Shown here: positions 53,743 through 62,316 of the stretch, one piece after another
Numbering within the stretch: the stretch's first letter is position 1
Layout of the letters: every line of letters begins with the position of its first letter
Assembly: GCA_035516155.1 (NCBI GenBank)
Contig: DATJAP010000003.1
Location: 1 to 64,000 of the forward strand
Source: JAJYKN01 sp035516155
GTDB taxonomy: Bacteria > Nitrospirota > UBA9217
DNA length: 64,000 bases
Direction of reading: 5' to 3'
Made by a program: the position numbers and the translations under genes
The notes under the pieces: generated by a model
The model's input: the letters and a program-made list of their open reading frames with translations, nothing else
Databases searched by the model: none
Told to the model about the DNA's origin: nothing

Positions 53743-56183
53743 CAGCGCACCCTCGCCCGCAATGAATTGCCCACAACGCTCACGGAACTCAGCGCCATCG
53801 ACCCTGCAGCCATTATGGGGTGAAGCACGCCGGCTATGGCCAGGGGGATGGCCACGGCATTGTAAAAAAATGCCCAGAATAGGTTTTGCCTGATAATGGA
53901 AAAAGTTTTATTCGCCAGCTTGAGTGCTTGGGGCACAAGGCGCAGGTCACTCCGCATCAGCACCATGTCCGCGCTTTCCAGGGCGATATCCGTTGCCCTG
54001 CCCATGGCGATGCCGACCTCGGCTTCGACGAGCGCAGGAGCGTCGTTGATTCCGTCTCCGATCATGACACAGCGTTTTCCGCCGATCCGCATTTTCCCGA
54101 TTTCTTCCGCCTTCTGCGCCGGAGATCGTTTTGCCCGGACTCTTTCGATACCCACAGCCTTCGCAATGGCTTCCGCGGTCGCGACAGAGTCACCGGTAAT
54201 CATGACAATATCGAGGCCACTTCGTTTCAGGATTTTCACGGCTTCCGCAGCCTCGCTTCTCGGCGGATCGGAAACCGCGAAGATTCCCGCCGGTTCTCCG
54301 CCGTATGCCAGGCATACAACCGTAGCGCCGCCAGCTTGCCGGGATGTGGCAAAGGCAACCTCCCCATGATCCATACTCTTTCCGATCCCCTCGCTCTCAA
54401 CAAATTCCCTGCTGCCCAGGAGCGTCTCCTTTCCAGCAATAAAACCGCGGATACCCTTGCCCGGCGACACGGAAAACCCCGTCACCTCTTCGTGGGCAGA
54501 GGATCCTCCGGCTGCCGTAATAGCCTTCCCGATTGAATGCTCGGAAAAACGTTCAAGGGATGCTGCGAGGCAGAGCGCCTCGGCGTCTGACCTGCCGATT
54601 CCATGAAAGTCTATCAGTGACGGCTTCCCTTCCGTGATGGTACCCGTCTTATCGAACACGACCGTATCGATGTTTCTCGCCCGTTCGATAACATCGCCGC
54701 CTTTCATGAGGATCCCCCGGGAAGCGCCGTAGGTTGTTCCGATCAGGATTGCGAGAGGCGTTGCCAGGCCAAGAGCGCAGGGACAGGCTATAACCAGCAC
54801 CGAGACGGCATTCATCACTGCAAAGGAAACCGGACCTCCCCTGAAAATCCAGTATACCGCCGTGAGGACGCTGAGAAACAGGACAACGGGAACGAAAACC
54901 GACACCACCCGGTCGGCCAGAGCCTGAACCGGAGCGCGTCTTGTCTGTGCATCCTCAACGGCTCTGATGATCCTCGCCAGCACCGTGTCATTGCCGACTC
55001 TCGTTACTTCATAGACAAAACGACCGTACAGATTCACGGTTCCGCTGAAGACTTCCGCGCCGGGGCGTTTCGCAACAGGCAGGGACTCGCCGGTCAGCAT
55101 CGCTTCATCTATTTCGGACTGGCCTTCCCGCACGATCCCGTCCAGGGGGATCTTTTCTCCCGGAATCACTTCGACGAGATCGCCCCGCACGAGGGAGAAC
55201 ACGGAGACCATCCGACGCTCGGGAAGGATCGTTTTTCCGTCTTGCTCGCCTCCCTCTGCCGGGGGGAACAGTTTTCGCGCTTCCCGCGGGGCAAGGGACA
55301 GGAGCCGCGTGATGGCTTCCGAAGCCTTTCGTTTGGCCCCTGCTTCGATGTATCTGCCCAACAGGATCAGGGTGATGATCATAACGGCGGTGTCAAAATA
55401 GACCTCTCCTCCGATTGACATCTGATAAATGCTGTAAAGATAGGCCGATCCCGCTCCTGCCGCGATGAGGAAATCCATGTTGAACATGAAGCTTTTTAGT
55501 CCCCTGACCGCGCCAGTCCAAAAAGGCCATCCTGAGTAAAATATCACGGGGGTGGCAAGGCCGAGCGAAATGATATTGAAGATATTCTTGATCTTCACAT
55601 CCATGCCCTGGAAATAGCCGGCGTACAGGGCCACGGAGAAGAGCATGAGCTGCATGGACAAGAAGCCAGCCGTTCCGAACCGGAGCAGCATCTCCCGCTG
55701 TGCTCTTCGCTGCTCCTCATCGAATGCCGTTGCAACGAACGGTTTGGGGGTATACCCGATCGAGGTGATGCGGGACAGGATCGCCTGGATGCCCGTTTTC
55801 TCGGGGTTCCAGCGGATTCGCGCCCGATGAGTGGCGTAATTGACCCGGGCGAAGGTCACGCCGGCGGTCTTCAGGAGTATCCGTTCGTTGAGCCAGACGC
55901 AGGAAGCGCAGCGGATGCCGTCCAGGACAATATCCGTTTCAAGTTCGCTCCCCAGAGGACGGATATTCGGGGTGAATGCGGCAAGGTCGACCGGTGCGGC
56001 GGAGGCTGGTCCCGGGGTCCATGCCCTCCGGCGCCGGTAGAATGCATCGAGTCCTTCGCTGTTAATAATCAGATACACTCCCTGGCAGCCGTGACAGCAG
56101 AAGACTTTCCTGACGCCGTTGATTTCGTCGTACACTGCATCCCGCTCGGGAAATTGGAGAAGGCAGTGATCACATTTCAGCAT
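53742..56183 (-). CDS. ccoI: copper-transporting P-type ATPase, CcoI/FixI type
   Basis: Inner-membrane P1B ATPase (813 aa) that supplies copper for cbb3 oxidase. An N-terminal zinc-finger-like region (CDHCLLQF; FCCHGCQG) precedes an HMA domain whose metal site is GIRCASCVW. Eight helices with CPCALGLATP, the actuator TGES (DEAMLTGESLPVAKRPG), phosphorylation site DKTGTITEGKP and hinge GDGINDAPAL are all present. The length is normal for FixI. It overlaps the SafE-like gene by 14 nt. Copper specificity is inferred from context and CPC. Confidence 0.93.
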   Translation of the reverse strand: MLKCDHCLLQFPERDAVYDEINGVRKVFCCHGCQGVYLIINSEGLDAFYRRRRAWTPGPASAAPVDLAAFTPNIRPLGSELETDIVLDGIRCASCVWLNERILLKTAGVTFARVNYATHRARIRWNPEKTGIQAILSRITSIGYTPKPFVATAFDEEQRRAQREMLLRFGTAGFLSMQLMLFSVALYAGYFQGMDVKIKNIFNIISLGLATPVIFYSGWPFWTGAVRGLKSFMFNMDFLIAAGAGSAYLYSIYQMSIGGEVYFDTAVMIITLILLGRYIEAGAKRKASEAITRLLSLAPREARKLFPPAEGGEQDGKTILPERRMVSVFSLVRGDLVEVIPGEKIPLDGIVREGQSEIDEAMLTGESLPVAKRPGAEVFSGTVNLYGRFVYEVTRVGNDTVLARIIRAVEDAQTRRAPVQALADRVVSVFVPVVLFLSVLTAVYWIFRGGPVSFAVMNAVSVLVIACPCALGLATPLAILIGTTYGASRGILMKGGDVIERARNIDTVVFDKTGTITEGKPSLIDFHGIGRSDAEALCLAASLERFSEHSIGKAITAAGGSSAHEEVTGFSVSPGKGIRGFIAGKETLLGSREFVESEGIGKSMDHGEVAFATSRQAGGATVVCLAYGGEPAGIFAVSDPPRSEAAEAVKILKRSGLDIVMITGDSVATAEAIAKAVGIERVRAKRSPAQKAEEIGKMRIGGKRCVMIGDGINDAPALVEAEVGIAMGRATDIALESADMVLMRSDLRLVPQALKLANKTFSIIRQNLFWAFFYNAVAIPLAIAGVLHPIMAAGSMALSSVSVVGNSLRARVR

Positions 56184-56853
56184 ATAACCGAATTCCCTTC
56201 AGGATGTAATAAAACCCCATGACCATTACCGTGACTCCTCCCGCCTTCTGCATCCAGAGCCTCATGCGGGACCCCAAATACGTCACCGCAGCGCTAAAAA
56301 GAGCCAGAGCGGGAACTGTTCCGGCGCCGAAGTAAAGCATGGTGAGCATGCCTCCCAGCGGAGATTCGGTACCGGCCGCTGCGATAAAAGCAGTGTAGGA
56401 AAGGCCGCAAGGCATAAGACCGAGGACAAGGCCGAGGGGATAATATCTCCAATGGGAAGAGATGCCGAATAAATTTTTTGCCGTGGCCAGCACCAGCGAG
56501 TTGTGCCGTTCAAGCCAGCCCGTTCCACCGGCAACGCCCAGGATACCGAGCCCCATGATGATCATGACGATGCCGGCTCCCACCATCACCCCGTTCTGGA
56601 TCCCCATCAGTTTGCTCGCCACATTGACGAAGGAAGCGGCGAATCCCATGATCGCGCCGACAATTCCGTACGTCGTGAGGCGGCCGGTATTGTAGAGTGC
56701 TTGATCGATAATCCGCGCACGGGAATTATGAGAGACGCCGATGGCGGTGGAATGGAGCGAGGAGGATGCGACAAGGGGGCCGCACATGCCGATGCAATGG
56801 CCGAACCCGCCTAAAAACCCTGTAGTTAAAGCAAGAAGATAGCCGGCGTTCAT
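56170..56853 (-). CDS. SafE/CcoH-like membrane protein
   Basis: A 227-aa membrane protein of the sulfite-exporter TauE/SafE group often found in cbb3 maturation operons. It has the start ALTTGFLGGFGHCIGMCGPL, about six helices, and the conserved GLMPCGLSYTAFIAAAGTES. The open frame extends to 57201, but the upstream part is a shadow of the FixH-like gene; the ATG at 56853, two bases past that gene's stop, is used. A copper-linked role is inferred from its neighbours. Confidence 0.88.
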   Translation of the reverse strand: MNAGYLLALTTGFLGGFGHCIGMCGPLVASSSLHSTAIGVSHNSRARIIDQALYNTGRLTTYGIVGAIMGFAASFVNVASKLMGIQNGVMVGAGIVMIIMGLGILGVAGGTGWLERHNSLVLATAKNLFGISSHWRYYPLGLVLGLMPCGLSYTAFIAAAGTESPLGGMLTMLYFGAGTVPALALFSAAVTYLGSRMRLWMQKAGGVTVMVMGFYYILKGIRLYAEM

Positions 56854-56855
56854 CA

Positions 56856-57299
56856 CTATTGAACCTCGAAAATATAGTTCGCTACCGATTCTTTGCCGGC
56901 CCGCTGGATGGCAACCGAGGCCCGCCAGATCTTTTTTCCGCTGGGGCAGCGGATGATGACGCCTTTGCCTTCGTAAATCCCGTCGCGGAGACGGGTAAGC
57001 CCGATGACATTCTGCCCCATGAACATACCGGGCATCGAGAGGTCGATTGAGACGGATGCATCCGCGACGGGACTGCCTTGATTCGAGATGGTTGTCCGAA
57101 AGAGCAAACTGCGCATGGCTTTCAGGGGTTTGGGGGTGACCTCGAAAGCCACGGTGAGCCCGTCCACCGTCTTGATGCAGGGACCGGCATTTATCATGCA
57201 ATTGGGCTCTGAGTCTTGCTGCTCAGATGCCCTGACGCGATGAACGCTGATGCACAAGAACACCAGGGTCAGCGCCATGAACAGCATCACGCTCTTCAT
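56856..57299 (-). CDS. FixH/YtkA-like periplasmic protein
   Basis: A 147-aa protein with an N-terminal signal (VMLFMALTLVFLCISVHRVR) and a beta-sandwich domain of the FixH/YtkA kind (VTPKPLKAMRSLLFRTTISN; SVSIDLSMPGMFMGQNVIGL, with M-P-G-M-x-M-G as in this group). Methionines and a CMINAGPC pair could bind copper. First gene of the FixH-SafE-CcoI-CcoS operon. A possible promoter (TTGACC, 17 bp, TAAGAT, 57306-57334, minus) would place the transcript start at or next to the ATG. Confidence 0.8.
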   Translation of the reverse strand: MKSVMLFMALTLVFLCISVHRVRASEQQDSEPNCMINAGPCIKTVDGLTVAFEVTPKPLKAMRSLLFRTTISNQGSPVADASVSIDLSMPGMFMGQNVIGLTRLRDGIYEGKGVIIRCPSGKKIWRASVAIQRAGKESVANYIFEVQ

Positions 57300-57579
57300 A
57301 AGGCAATCTTACCGGTTTCCCGATCAATGGTCAACCTCCAATATCTTCGCATCCGCATGCGGAAGCATCCACTCGTCAAGGACAGTCATGGAAACCCGCT
57401 TTCGTTGCCGAATTGATGATGCTGACAAGGCCAGGGAGGATGTCATTGAACAAGAGGAACTCTCGACAGATACGAACGCAGCTTTCTGGAAGGATGTATC
57501 GCAGGCAAGAATAAGTCGATGCCGGTTGCGGCAACGGGACTGGCCGGGCAAGAGAGCAAAACCCTACCACTAGAGCACT

Positions 57580-57607
57580 GCGGCAGGGGTCGATTCCCCC
57601 CTGCCGC
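57580..57607. terminator. 10-bp perfect hairpin after cydB
   Basis: GCGGCAGGGG and CCCCTGCCGC pair perfectly around an 8-nt loop, 32 nt past the cydB stop. No T run follows on either strand, so termination is only probable. The rest of 57300-57638 has no gene. Confidence 0.5.
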
Positions 57608-57638
57608 TTCAGTCTCACCAGTAGGCCTCACACCACTC

Positions 57639-58667
57639 TCAGTATGCCTCTCGATCTTTCATGACCTCATCCACACTGACCGGGGCCCGGAAGATCCTAT
57701 AGACCCAGATCTTATACGCAATGATGATAGGGACAAAAATAAACGCCACAACGGTCATGATCGTCAGCGTATAGGTGCTGGACGATGAATTATAGATTGT
57801 CAGGCTGGAGGCAGCGTCCATGTTTGACGGGATGAGGTTCGGGAACAGGCCGATGACGCCGGTAAAAACCACCATCACCACCGTGACGCAGGACGATGCA
57901 AAAGCAAGAAGGGATGCCCCTCTCGCCATGAATATTCTCATGCCGATAAGCGCGCTGACCGCGATGATCGGGACGATGAGCAGCAGCGGCGACGCCAGGT
58001 AGTTGTCATACAACCTCGTGGCAAAAGCTGTGACGATCAGGAAAACGACGGCGACGATCAGGAGGGCCGGCCAGATCTTCTTCGCAGCATTAGCCGCCCG
58101 TGTACTCAAATCGCCAGTGGTTTTTACACTGAGGTACAGTGAGCCGTGAACCAGGAACAGCAGGACGAAAAGAACTCCCGTGATCAGCCCATAGGGGTTC
58201 AGCAGCGAGATGAGTGACCCGTGATAGCCGGCGGCATCCATTGCCAGTCCTTCAAATATGTTTCCGAAGGCCACGCCAAAGAGCAGCGCCGGCAGGAAAC
58301 TGCCGATCCCGATGCCAATATCCCACCCTTGTTTCCATCCAGCGCCTTCGCCTTTTCCCCTGAATTCGATGGATACGCCCCGGATGATCAGGGCGAAGAG
58401 CAAGAGGAGCAGCGCGGTGTAAAGGTAGCTGAACATCAATGCATAGGTTTTGGGAAAGGCCGCAAAGGTGGCGCCGCCTGCCGTAAGGAGCCAGACTTCG
58501 TTCCCATCCCATACGGGACCCACCGAATTGATCAAAACGCGTTTTTCCGCATCACTCTTCCCGAGAAAGTTGTGCAACATGCCGGTGCCCAGCACGAACC
58601 CGTCGAGCATGAAGTATACAGCCCATAGCACCGCCCAAAGAATGAACCAGATCACCTGAAATTCCAT
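57639..58667 (-). CDS. cydB: cytochrome bd oxidase subunit II
   Basis: Integral membrane subunit (342 aa) of the quinol oxidase. It opens WFILWAVLWAVYFMLDGFVL, the conserved quinol-oxidase N-helix, with GTGMLHNFLG and the VGPVWDGNEVWLLTAGGATF region that follows; nine helices are expected and the length is typical for CydB. It is 45 nt downstream of cydA in the same operon. Confidence 0.96.
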   Translation of the reverse strand: MEFQVIWFILWAVLWAVYFMLDGFVLGTGMLHNFLGKSDAEKRVLINSVGPVWDGNEVWLLTAGGATFAAFPKTYALMFSYLYTALLLLLFALIIRGVSIEFRGKGEGAGWKQGWDIGIGIGSFLPALLFGVAFGNIFEGLAMDAAGYHGSLISLLNPYGLITGVLFVLLFLVHGSLYLSVKTTGDLSTRAANAAKKIWPALLIVAVVFLIVTAFATRLYDNYLASPLLLIVPIIAVSALIGMRIFMARGASLLAFASSCVTVVMVVFTGVIGLFPNLIPSNMDAASSLTIYNSSSSTYTLTIMTVVAFIFVPIIIAYKIWVYRIFRAPVSVDEVMKDREAY

Positions 58668-58712
58668 ATGATATCTCCTCTCTTATTCTTTCTCAGCTTT
58701 GTTGAGAGATCG

Positions 58713-60020
58713 TTATTGGGGGCCTTTTTTCGAGTACTTCGTCAACAGATAGATGTCGACGACGCCCAGACTGCCGTAGAGCAGGGTAAAGCCAAGCAGG
58801 GAAACCCAGACTTGCGCTGGACTGATGGACTGTGAAACTGCCGCAGCTGTTTTCAGTACGCCGTAGACAATCCAGGGCTGCCGGCCCACTTCAGCCACGA
58901 TCCATCCGAGTTGGGCGGCAAGATACGGAAGAGGAATGGCATAGAGCATGATGGTCAGGAAGAGCCGCCGTGACTCCAACGTGTCTTTCCTTCCGTACAC
59001 AACGGCGAGGAGGGCAAGCAGGATCAATAGAAACCCCAGGGTAAACATGAGCCGAAAACTGACGAAGGTGGGGCCGACCGGCGGCCGTTCCTCCCTGGGA
59101 AAATCCTTGAGCCCCTTGATCTCTGCATCAGGAGTATGGAACGCCAGCAAACTCAGGCCGTTCGGTATGCACAGACCCTCCAGCTGGTTGCATTCGCGCT
59201 CCGCGTTCGGGATGACGACGAAGTTAAATCCCGCGCCTTTTTGCGTCTCCCAGAGTGACTCCGAGGCTGCGAATTTTGCCGGCTGGGTTTTGGCCATATT
59301 AGCCGCAGAAAAATCGCCGCCTACTGCCACGAGGATGGTGGAGACAAGTCCGAAGACGGCGGCCATACGGAAAGACCGCTTAAAGAACTCGACCTCGTTC
59401 TTCCGCAGGAGGTGATACGCGGAGATCCCCATAACGAAGAAAGCCGCGACCACGTACCCCGAGGTCACGGTGTGGAAGAACTTATACCATCCGGTAGGGT
59501 TCGTAATAAGAGCTCCGAAGTCCACCATTTCCGCACGGCCGTTCTTGAGCTCATACCCTACGGGATGCTGCATCCAGCCGTTGGCCAGAAGGATCCAGAG
59601 TGCCGACAGATTGGTCGCAATCGCAACCATCCAGATGGAAAGGGCATGCACTTTCTTTGAGACGCGGTTCCAGCCGAAGATCCAGAGGCCGATAAAAACC
59701 GATTCCATGAAAAATGCAACCGTCGCTTCAATGGCAAGGGGCGCCCCGAAGATGTCTCCCACGTACTTGGAATACTCCGCCCAATTCATGCCGAACTGGA
59801 ACTCCATGGTAATGCCCGTCACCACGCCGAGGGCGAAGTTGATCAGGAAAAGTTTCCCCCAAAACTTCGTCATCTTTAAATATACTTCATCACCCGTTTT
59901 CACCCAGCGTGTTTCCATGTACGCTGTCATGATTGACAGTCCCAACGTCAAGGGTACAAATATGAAGTGGAACATGCTTGTTACGGCGAACTGTAATCTG
60001 CTTAACGACACAACGTCCAT
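58713..60020 (-). CDS. cydA: cytochrome bd oxidase subunit I (short form)
   Basis: Haem-bearing subunit of the high-affinity quinol oxidase, 435 aa. N-terminal VVSLSRLQFAVTSMFHFIFV supplies the b595 histidine (about residue 18), FGMNWAEYSKYVGDIFGAPL follows, and GRQPW is present near the C-terminus (GWIVAEVGRQPWIVYG). It is about 85 residues shorter than E. coli CydA, consistent with the short Q-loop type. The ATG at 60020 follows AGAAGGAGGATCCT; the open frame upstream is not CydA-like. Confidence 0.96.
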   Translation of the reverse strand: MDVVSLSRLQFAVTSMFHFIFVPLTLGLSIMTAYMETRWVKTGDEVYLKMTKFWGKLFLINFALGVVTGITMEFQFGMNWAEYSKYVGDIFGAPLAIEATVAFFMESVFIGLWIFGWNRVSKKVHALSIWMVAIATNLSALWILLANGWMQHPVGYELKNGRAEMVDFGALITNPTGWYKFFHTVTSGYVVAAFFVMGISAYHLLRKNEVEFFKRSFRMAAVFGLVSTILVAVGGDFSAANMAKTQPAKFAASESLWETQKGAGFNFVVIPNAERECNQLEGLCIPNGLSLLAFHTPDAEIKGLKDFPREERPPVGPTFVSFRLMFTLGFLLILLALLAVVYGRKDTLESRRLFLTIMLYAIPLPYLAAQLGWIVAEVGRQPWIVYGVLKTAAAVSQSISPAQVWVSLLGFTLLYGSLGVVDIYLLTKYSKKGPQ

Positions 60021-60051
60021 AGGATCCTCCTTCTCATTGTAAACAGTCCGA

Positions 60052-60135
60052 TCATAATGGATACCTCCCCCAAAACGTCCCGGAGAGTGCGAAACCCTTG
60101 GCGGGCTTCCCCGCATAAACTGTTGCCTCCGACAT
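60052..60135 (-). CDS. possible 27-aa leader peptide of cydAB
   Basis: TAAGGAGGTTTGCTC directly precedes an ATG and a 27-codon frame (MSEATVYAGKPAKGFALSGT then FWGRYPL). It is not hydrophobic and does not look like CydX. It ends 31 nt before the cydA ATG. A strong SD makes translation likely, but there is no homologue I recognise. Confidence 0.4.
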   Translation of the reverse strand: MSEATVYAGKPAKGFALSGTFWGRYPL

Positions 60136-60160
60136 GAGCAAACCTCCTTACGCCTGTTAT

Positions 60161-60181
60161 ATAGGATATTTTATGTCCTAT
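60161..60181. promoter_or_regulatory. candidate Rrf2 operator upstream of cydA
   Basis: Inverted repeat ATAGGA-N9-TCCTAT, with perfect 6-bp arms, about 140 bp before cydA. The 12-mer GTTATATAGGAT (60156-60167) recurs at 61232-61243 in front of the rubrerythrin-rrf2 genes. Confidence 0.55.
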
Positions 60182-60389
60182 TTTATCACCAAAAAATTGC
60201 TGCTTTCGCGAATATTTTGCGCTGAATCTTGGGTAGCATCCCCCCTTTCCTAAAGAATGCAGCACATTCCCCTCAGCAGCAACGAAATGCAATTTTCTGA
60301 TCGTTCAATGCATCTTTGTTAGCCTTGTTAAAATCAGATAAGGTCCTCATTCATGTAAGTGATAGCGCAGCTTCGTTTCGTTCAGTCAG

Positions 60390-60791
60390 CTACCTGGATT
60401 CTATCAGGCCGGAAATTGTCTGTGTAGCAAGACGTCTCTCAACTTCTCTCCTGATTTCCAGCCAAACGGGGTGAACCGCGCAATGGGAACTCAAGCTGCA
60501 ACGGCGTTTATCGACCGCGCACGTGTTTATAGCTGCAATGCCCTGGATGGCTGTAAGCACCTCCAGGAGGGTTATGTGGTTGGGGTTTTTCAGAAGACGG
60601 AAGCCGCCCTTCATGCCGCGCATGGACTCGACAATCCCCTCGCGTACCAGCCGCTGAAGGATCTTGGCAAGAAAGCTTTTCGGGATTTGCATCTGTTCTG
60701 CGATCTCGCCGACGCTCGCTATCTGATCTTGCTCCCGGGCAAGATACAAAACGCAACGCACGGCGTAATCGGTTTCTCTCGTCACGAGCAT
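60390..60791 (-). CDS. Rrf2-family iron-sulfur transcription regulator
   Basis: A 133-aa winged-helix regulator. The N-terminus is typical (VTRETDYAVRCVLYLAREQD), the recognition region is IPKSFLAKILQRLVREGIVE, then SMRGMKGGFRLLKNPNHITL. Three cysteines in TCAVDKRRCSLSSHCAVH (C-x6-C-x5-C) would ligate a [2Fe-2S] or [4Fe-4S] cluster, as in IscR/NsrR. It starts 2 nt after the rubrerythrin stop, so both are co-transcribed. A role in sensing O2, NO or peroxide is inferred. Confidence 0.93.
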   Translation of the reverse strand: MLVTRETDYAVRCVLYLAREQDQIASVGEIAEQMQIPKSFLAKILQRLVREGIVESMRGMKGGFRLLKNPNHITLLEVLTAIQGIAAINTCAVDKRRCSLSSHCAVHPVWLEIRREVERRLATQTISGLIESR

Positions 60792-60793
60792 AA

Positions 60794-61213
60794 TTAATTG
60801 AAGAACCTTTCCAGGAGGCCTTTGAGCATCAAAGCATGGCGCGCCTCATCCCGAGACGATTCATCAAAGAGATCGTGCGCCTCATCGACATTCACTTCTT
60901 TCGCCTTGACGGCGGCTTCACGCTTTCCCTTGTTTGCTCCGATTTCCCCGTGCATCATCTTTTCCAGGTTCTCTTTGGTCTGTTCTGAAACGAGACCCAG
61001 CATTTCCGCATAGCGGGCTGCATGTTCAGCCTCTTCCCAGGCTATACGCTTGAGCGCTTCCGCTATTTCAGGGTATCCTTGACGCTGGGCCTGACGTGCC
61101 ATGGCAAGGTAGAGCCCGACCTCATGAGTTTCACCGCGGAAATTCGCCATTGCCGCATCTTTAACAGCCGTTCCCTTTACAACTCCTAGCTTGTTGACAT
61201 TCACAAGATCCAT
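60794..61213 (-). CDS. rubrerythrin-like ferritin-fold protein (no rubredoxin domain)
   Basis: A 139-aa four-helix diiron protein. The iron ligands lie in FRGETHEVGLYL, AWEEAEHAARYAEML and DESSRDEARHALMLKGLLER, the E/H pattern of rubrerythrin. The C-terminal rubredoxin domain is absent, making it about 50 aa shorter than classic rubrerythrin. These proteins reduce peroxide in anaerobes. AGGGAGCG precedes the ATG. It shares an operon with the Rrf2 regulator and has two possible operators upstream. Confidence 0.93.
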   Translation of the reverse strand: MDLVNVNKLGVVKGTAVKDAAMANFRGETHEVGLYLAMARQAQRQGYPEIAEALKRIAWEEAEHAARYAEMLGLVSEQTKENLEKMMHGEIGANKGKREAAVKAKEVNVDEAHDLFDESSRDEARHALMLKGLLERFFN

Positions 61214-61236
61214 TTTCGCTCCCTTAAGAAAGTTAT

Positions 61237-61257
61237 ATAGGATTTATTTAGTCTTGA
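61237..61257. promoter_or_regulatory. candidate Rrf2 operator upstream of rubrerythrin
   Basis: Shares the half-site ATAGGA and spacing with 60161-60181; the second arm is weaker (TCTTGA for TCCTAT). The 12-mer GTTATATAGGAT is identical in both. It lies 24 bp before the rubrerythrin start. Confidence 0.5.
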
Positions 61258-61282
61258 TTTACCACAAACCGTCAGGCATGTC

Positions 61283-61302
61283 AAGTTCTAATTTTAGAAC
61301 TT
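61283..61302. promoter_or_regulatory. perfect 20-bp palindrome at the rubrerythrin promoter
   Basis: AAGTTCTAATTTTAGAACTT is a perfect 20-bp palindrome. It overlaps by two bases a minus-strand TTGACA (61279-61284), which has a weak -10 (TAAATC, 61256-61261) at 17 bp. It looks like a repressor site for a Fur/PerR-type dimer. The rest of 61303-61604 has nothing recognisable. Confidence 0.65.
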
Positions 61303-61604
61303 CTTTTGTCTTAAATTGTCAGTACGTTATAAGATCCTGGTGTGCATAATGAGGGGAGCGATGAGTGGATATTTCTTGAATCCTGCATTTCTCTATTTGA
61401 TAAATGTTTTTTTACCCGGTGAATCTTGGCAAAATTAAACGCAACAGGCGCCCAATGCGGGTCGGCCGGAACACAATAACAGAGGCCGCCGTTGTTTGGG
61501 AATGAACTCCAGGGTTCTCTTCCGTTCTCCGATTTCCGGGCAGCCTCATATAGCTCAGGCCTCCAGCAACAGCAGCCAGGGGGAGCAGTGCACAGACCAG
61601 CCGT

Positions 61605-62240
61605 TTAGATATTTCTTGAGGGGCAGATATCGAAGAGAACGCACGAACCGTGATCAGGGTTCCTGGCCACACAGACGTTCCTGCCGTGAAAGATCAAAAG
61701 ATGAGACAAATTGCCCCATTCCTTGCGCGGCGTTACATTGACGAGGTCGGATTCGATCTTGACCGGATCCTCGTGTTTGGTAAGGCCCAACCGGTTGGCG
61801 AGACGCTTTACATGCGTGTCGACGGCAATGCCTTCGTTGATACCGTAAGCACTCGACAGTACGATGTTCGCCGTCTTCCGCGCCACGCCGGGCAAGGTAA
61901 TCAGTTCCTCCATGGTTTTCGGAACATTTCCGCCGTATTGCCCCAGGAGCATTTTCGCGCAATTGCAGATATTCTTAGCCTTGTTCCGGTAGAAGTTAAC
62001 AGACGCGACATCCTTCTCCAGTTGTCCCAGCGGACTATTCGCAAAGTCTTCGATGGTGCGATATTTCCTGAACAACTTATCTGTCACCTTGTTGACCTGA
62101 ACGTCCGTGGTTTGTGCGGAGAGGATCGTTGCGACAAGAAGTTCAAAGGGAGTGGTATAATGCAGGGCCGTTTGCGGAGACCCTGCATATTCTTTTTTAA
62201 GCCTCTTGAGGATTTCCGTCACTTGTTTCTTTTTGTCCAT
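61605..62240 (-). CDS. nth: endonuclease III
   Basis: Base-excision repair DNA glycosylase/AP lyase (211 aa). The helix-hairpin-helix with the catalytic lysine is LPGVARKTANIVLS, and the catalytic Asp is in AVDTHVKRLANRLGL. The C-terminal cluster region reads CVARNPDHGSCVLFDIC: three cysteines, with histidine where E. coli Nth has the second cysteine ligand. An AAAGGAGAGGAG sits before the ATG. Length is normal. Confidence 0.95.
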   Translation of the reverse strand: MDKKKQVTEILKRLKKEYAGSPQTALHYTTPFELLVATILSAQTTDVQVNKVTDKLFRKYRTIEDFANSPLGQLEKDVASVNFYRNKAKNICNCAKMLLGQYGGNVPKTMEELITLPGVARKTANIVLSSAYGINEGIAVDTHVKRLANRLGLTKHEDPVKIESDLVNVTPRKEWGNLSHLLIFHGRNVCVARNPDHGSCVLFDICPSRNI

Positions 62241-62316
62241 ACTCCTCTCCTTTTCCGGCCGGACCGGCGATTATCTGAAAGCGATTGGTTCGTAAGACGG
62301 AATAAATGCGTCTGAA

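Noticed and set aside
57580..57607. Possible tRNA or tRNA fragment (GTCGATTC loop)
   Set aside because: The bases form a simple 10-bp hairpin without D or anticodon arms.
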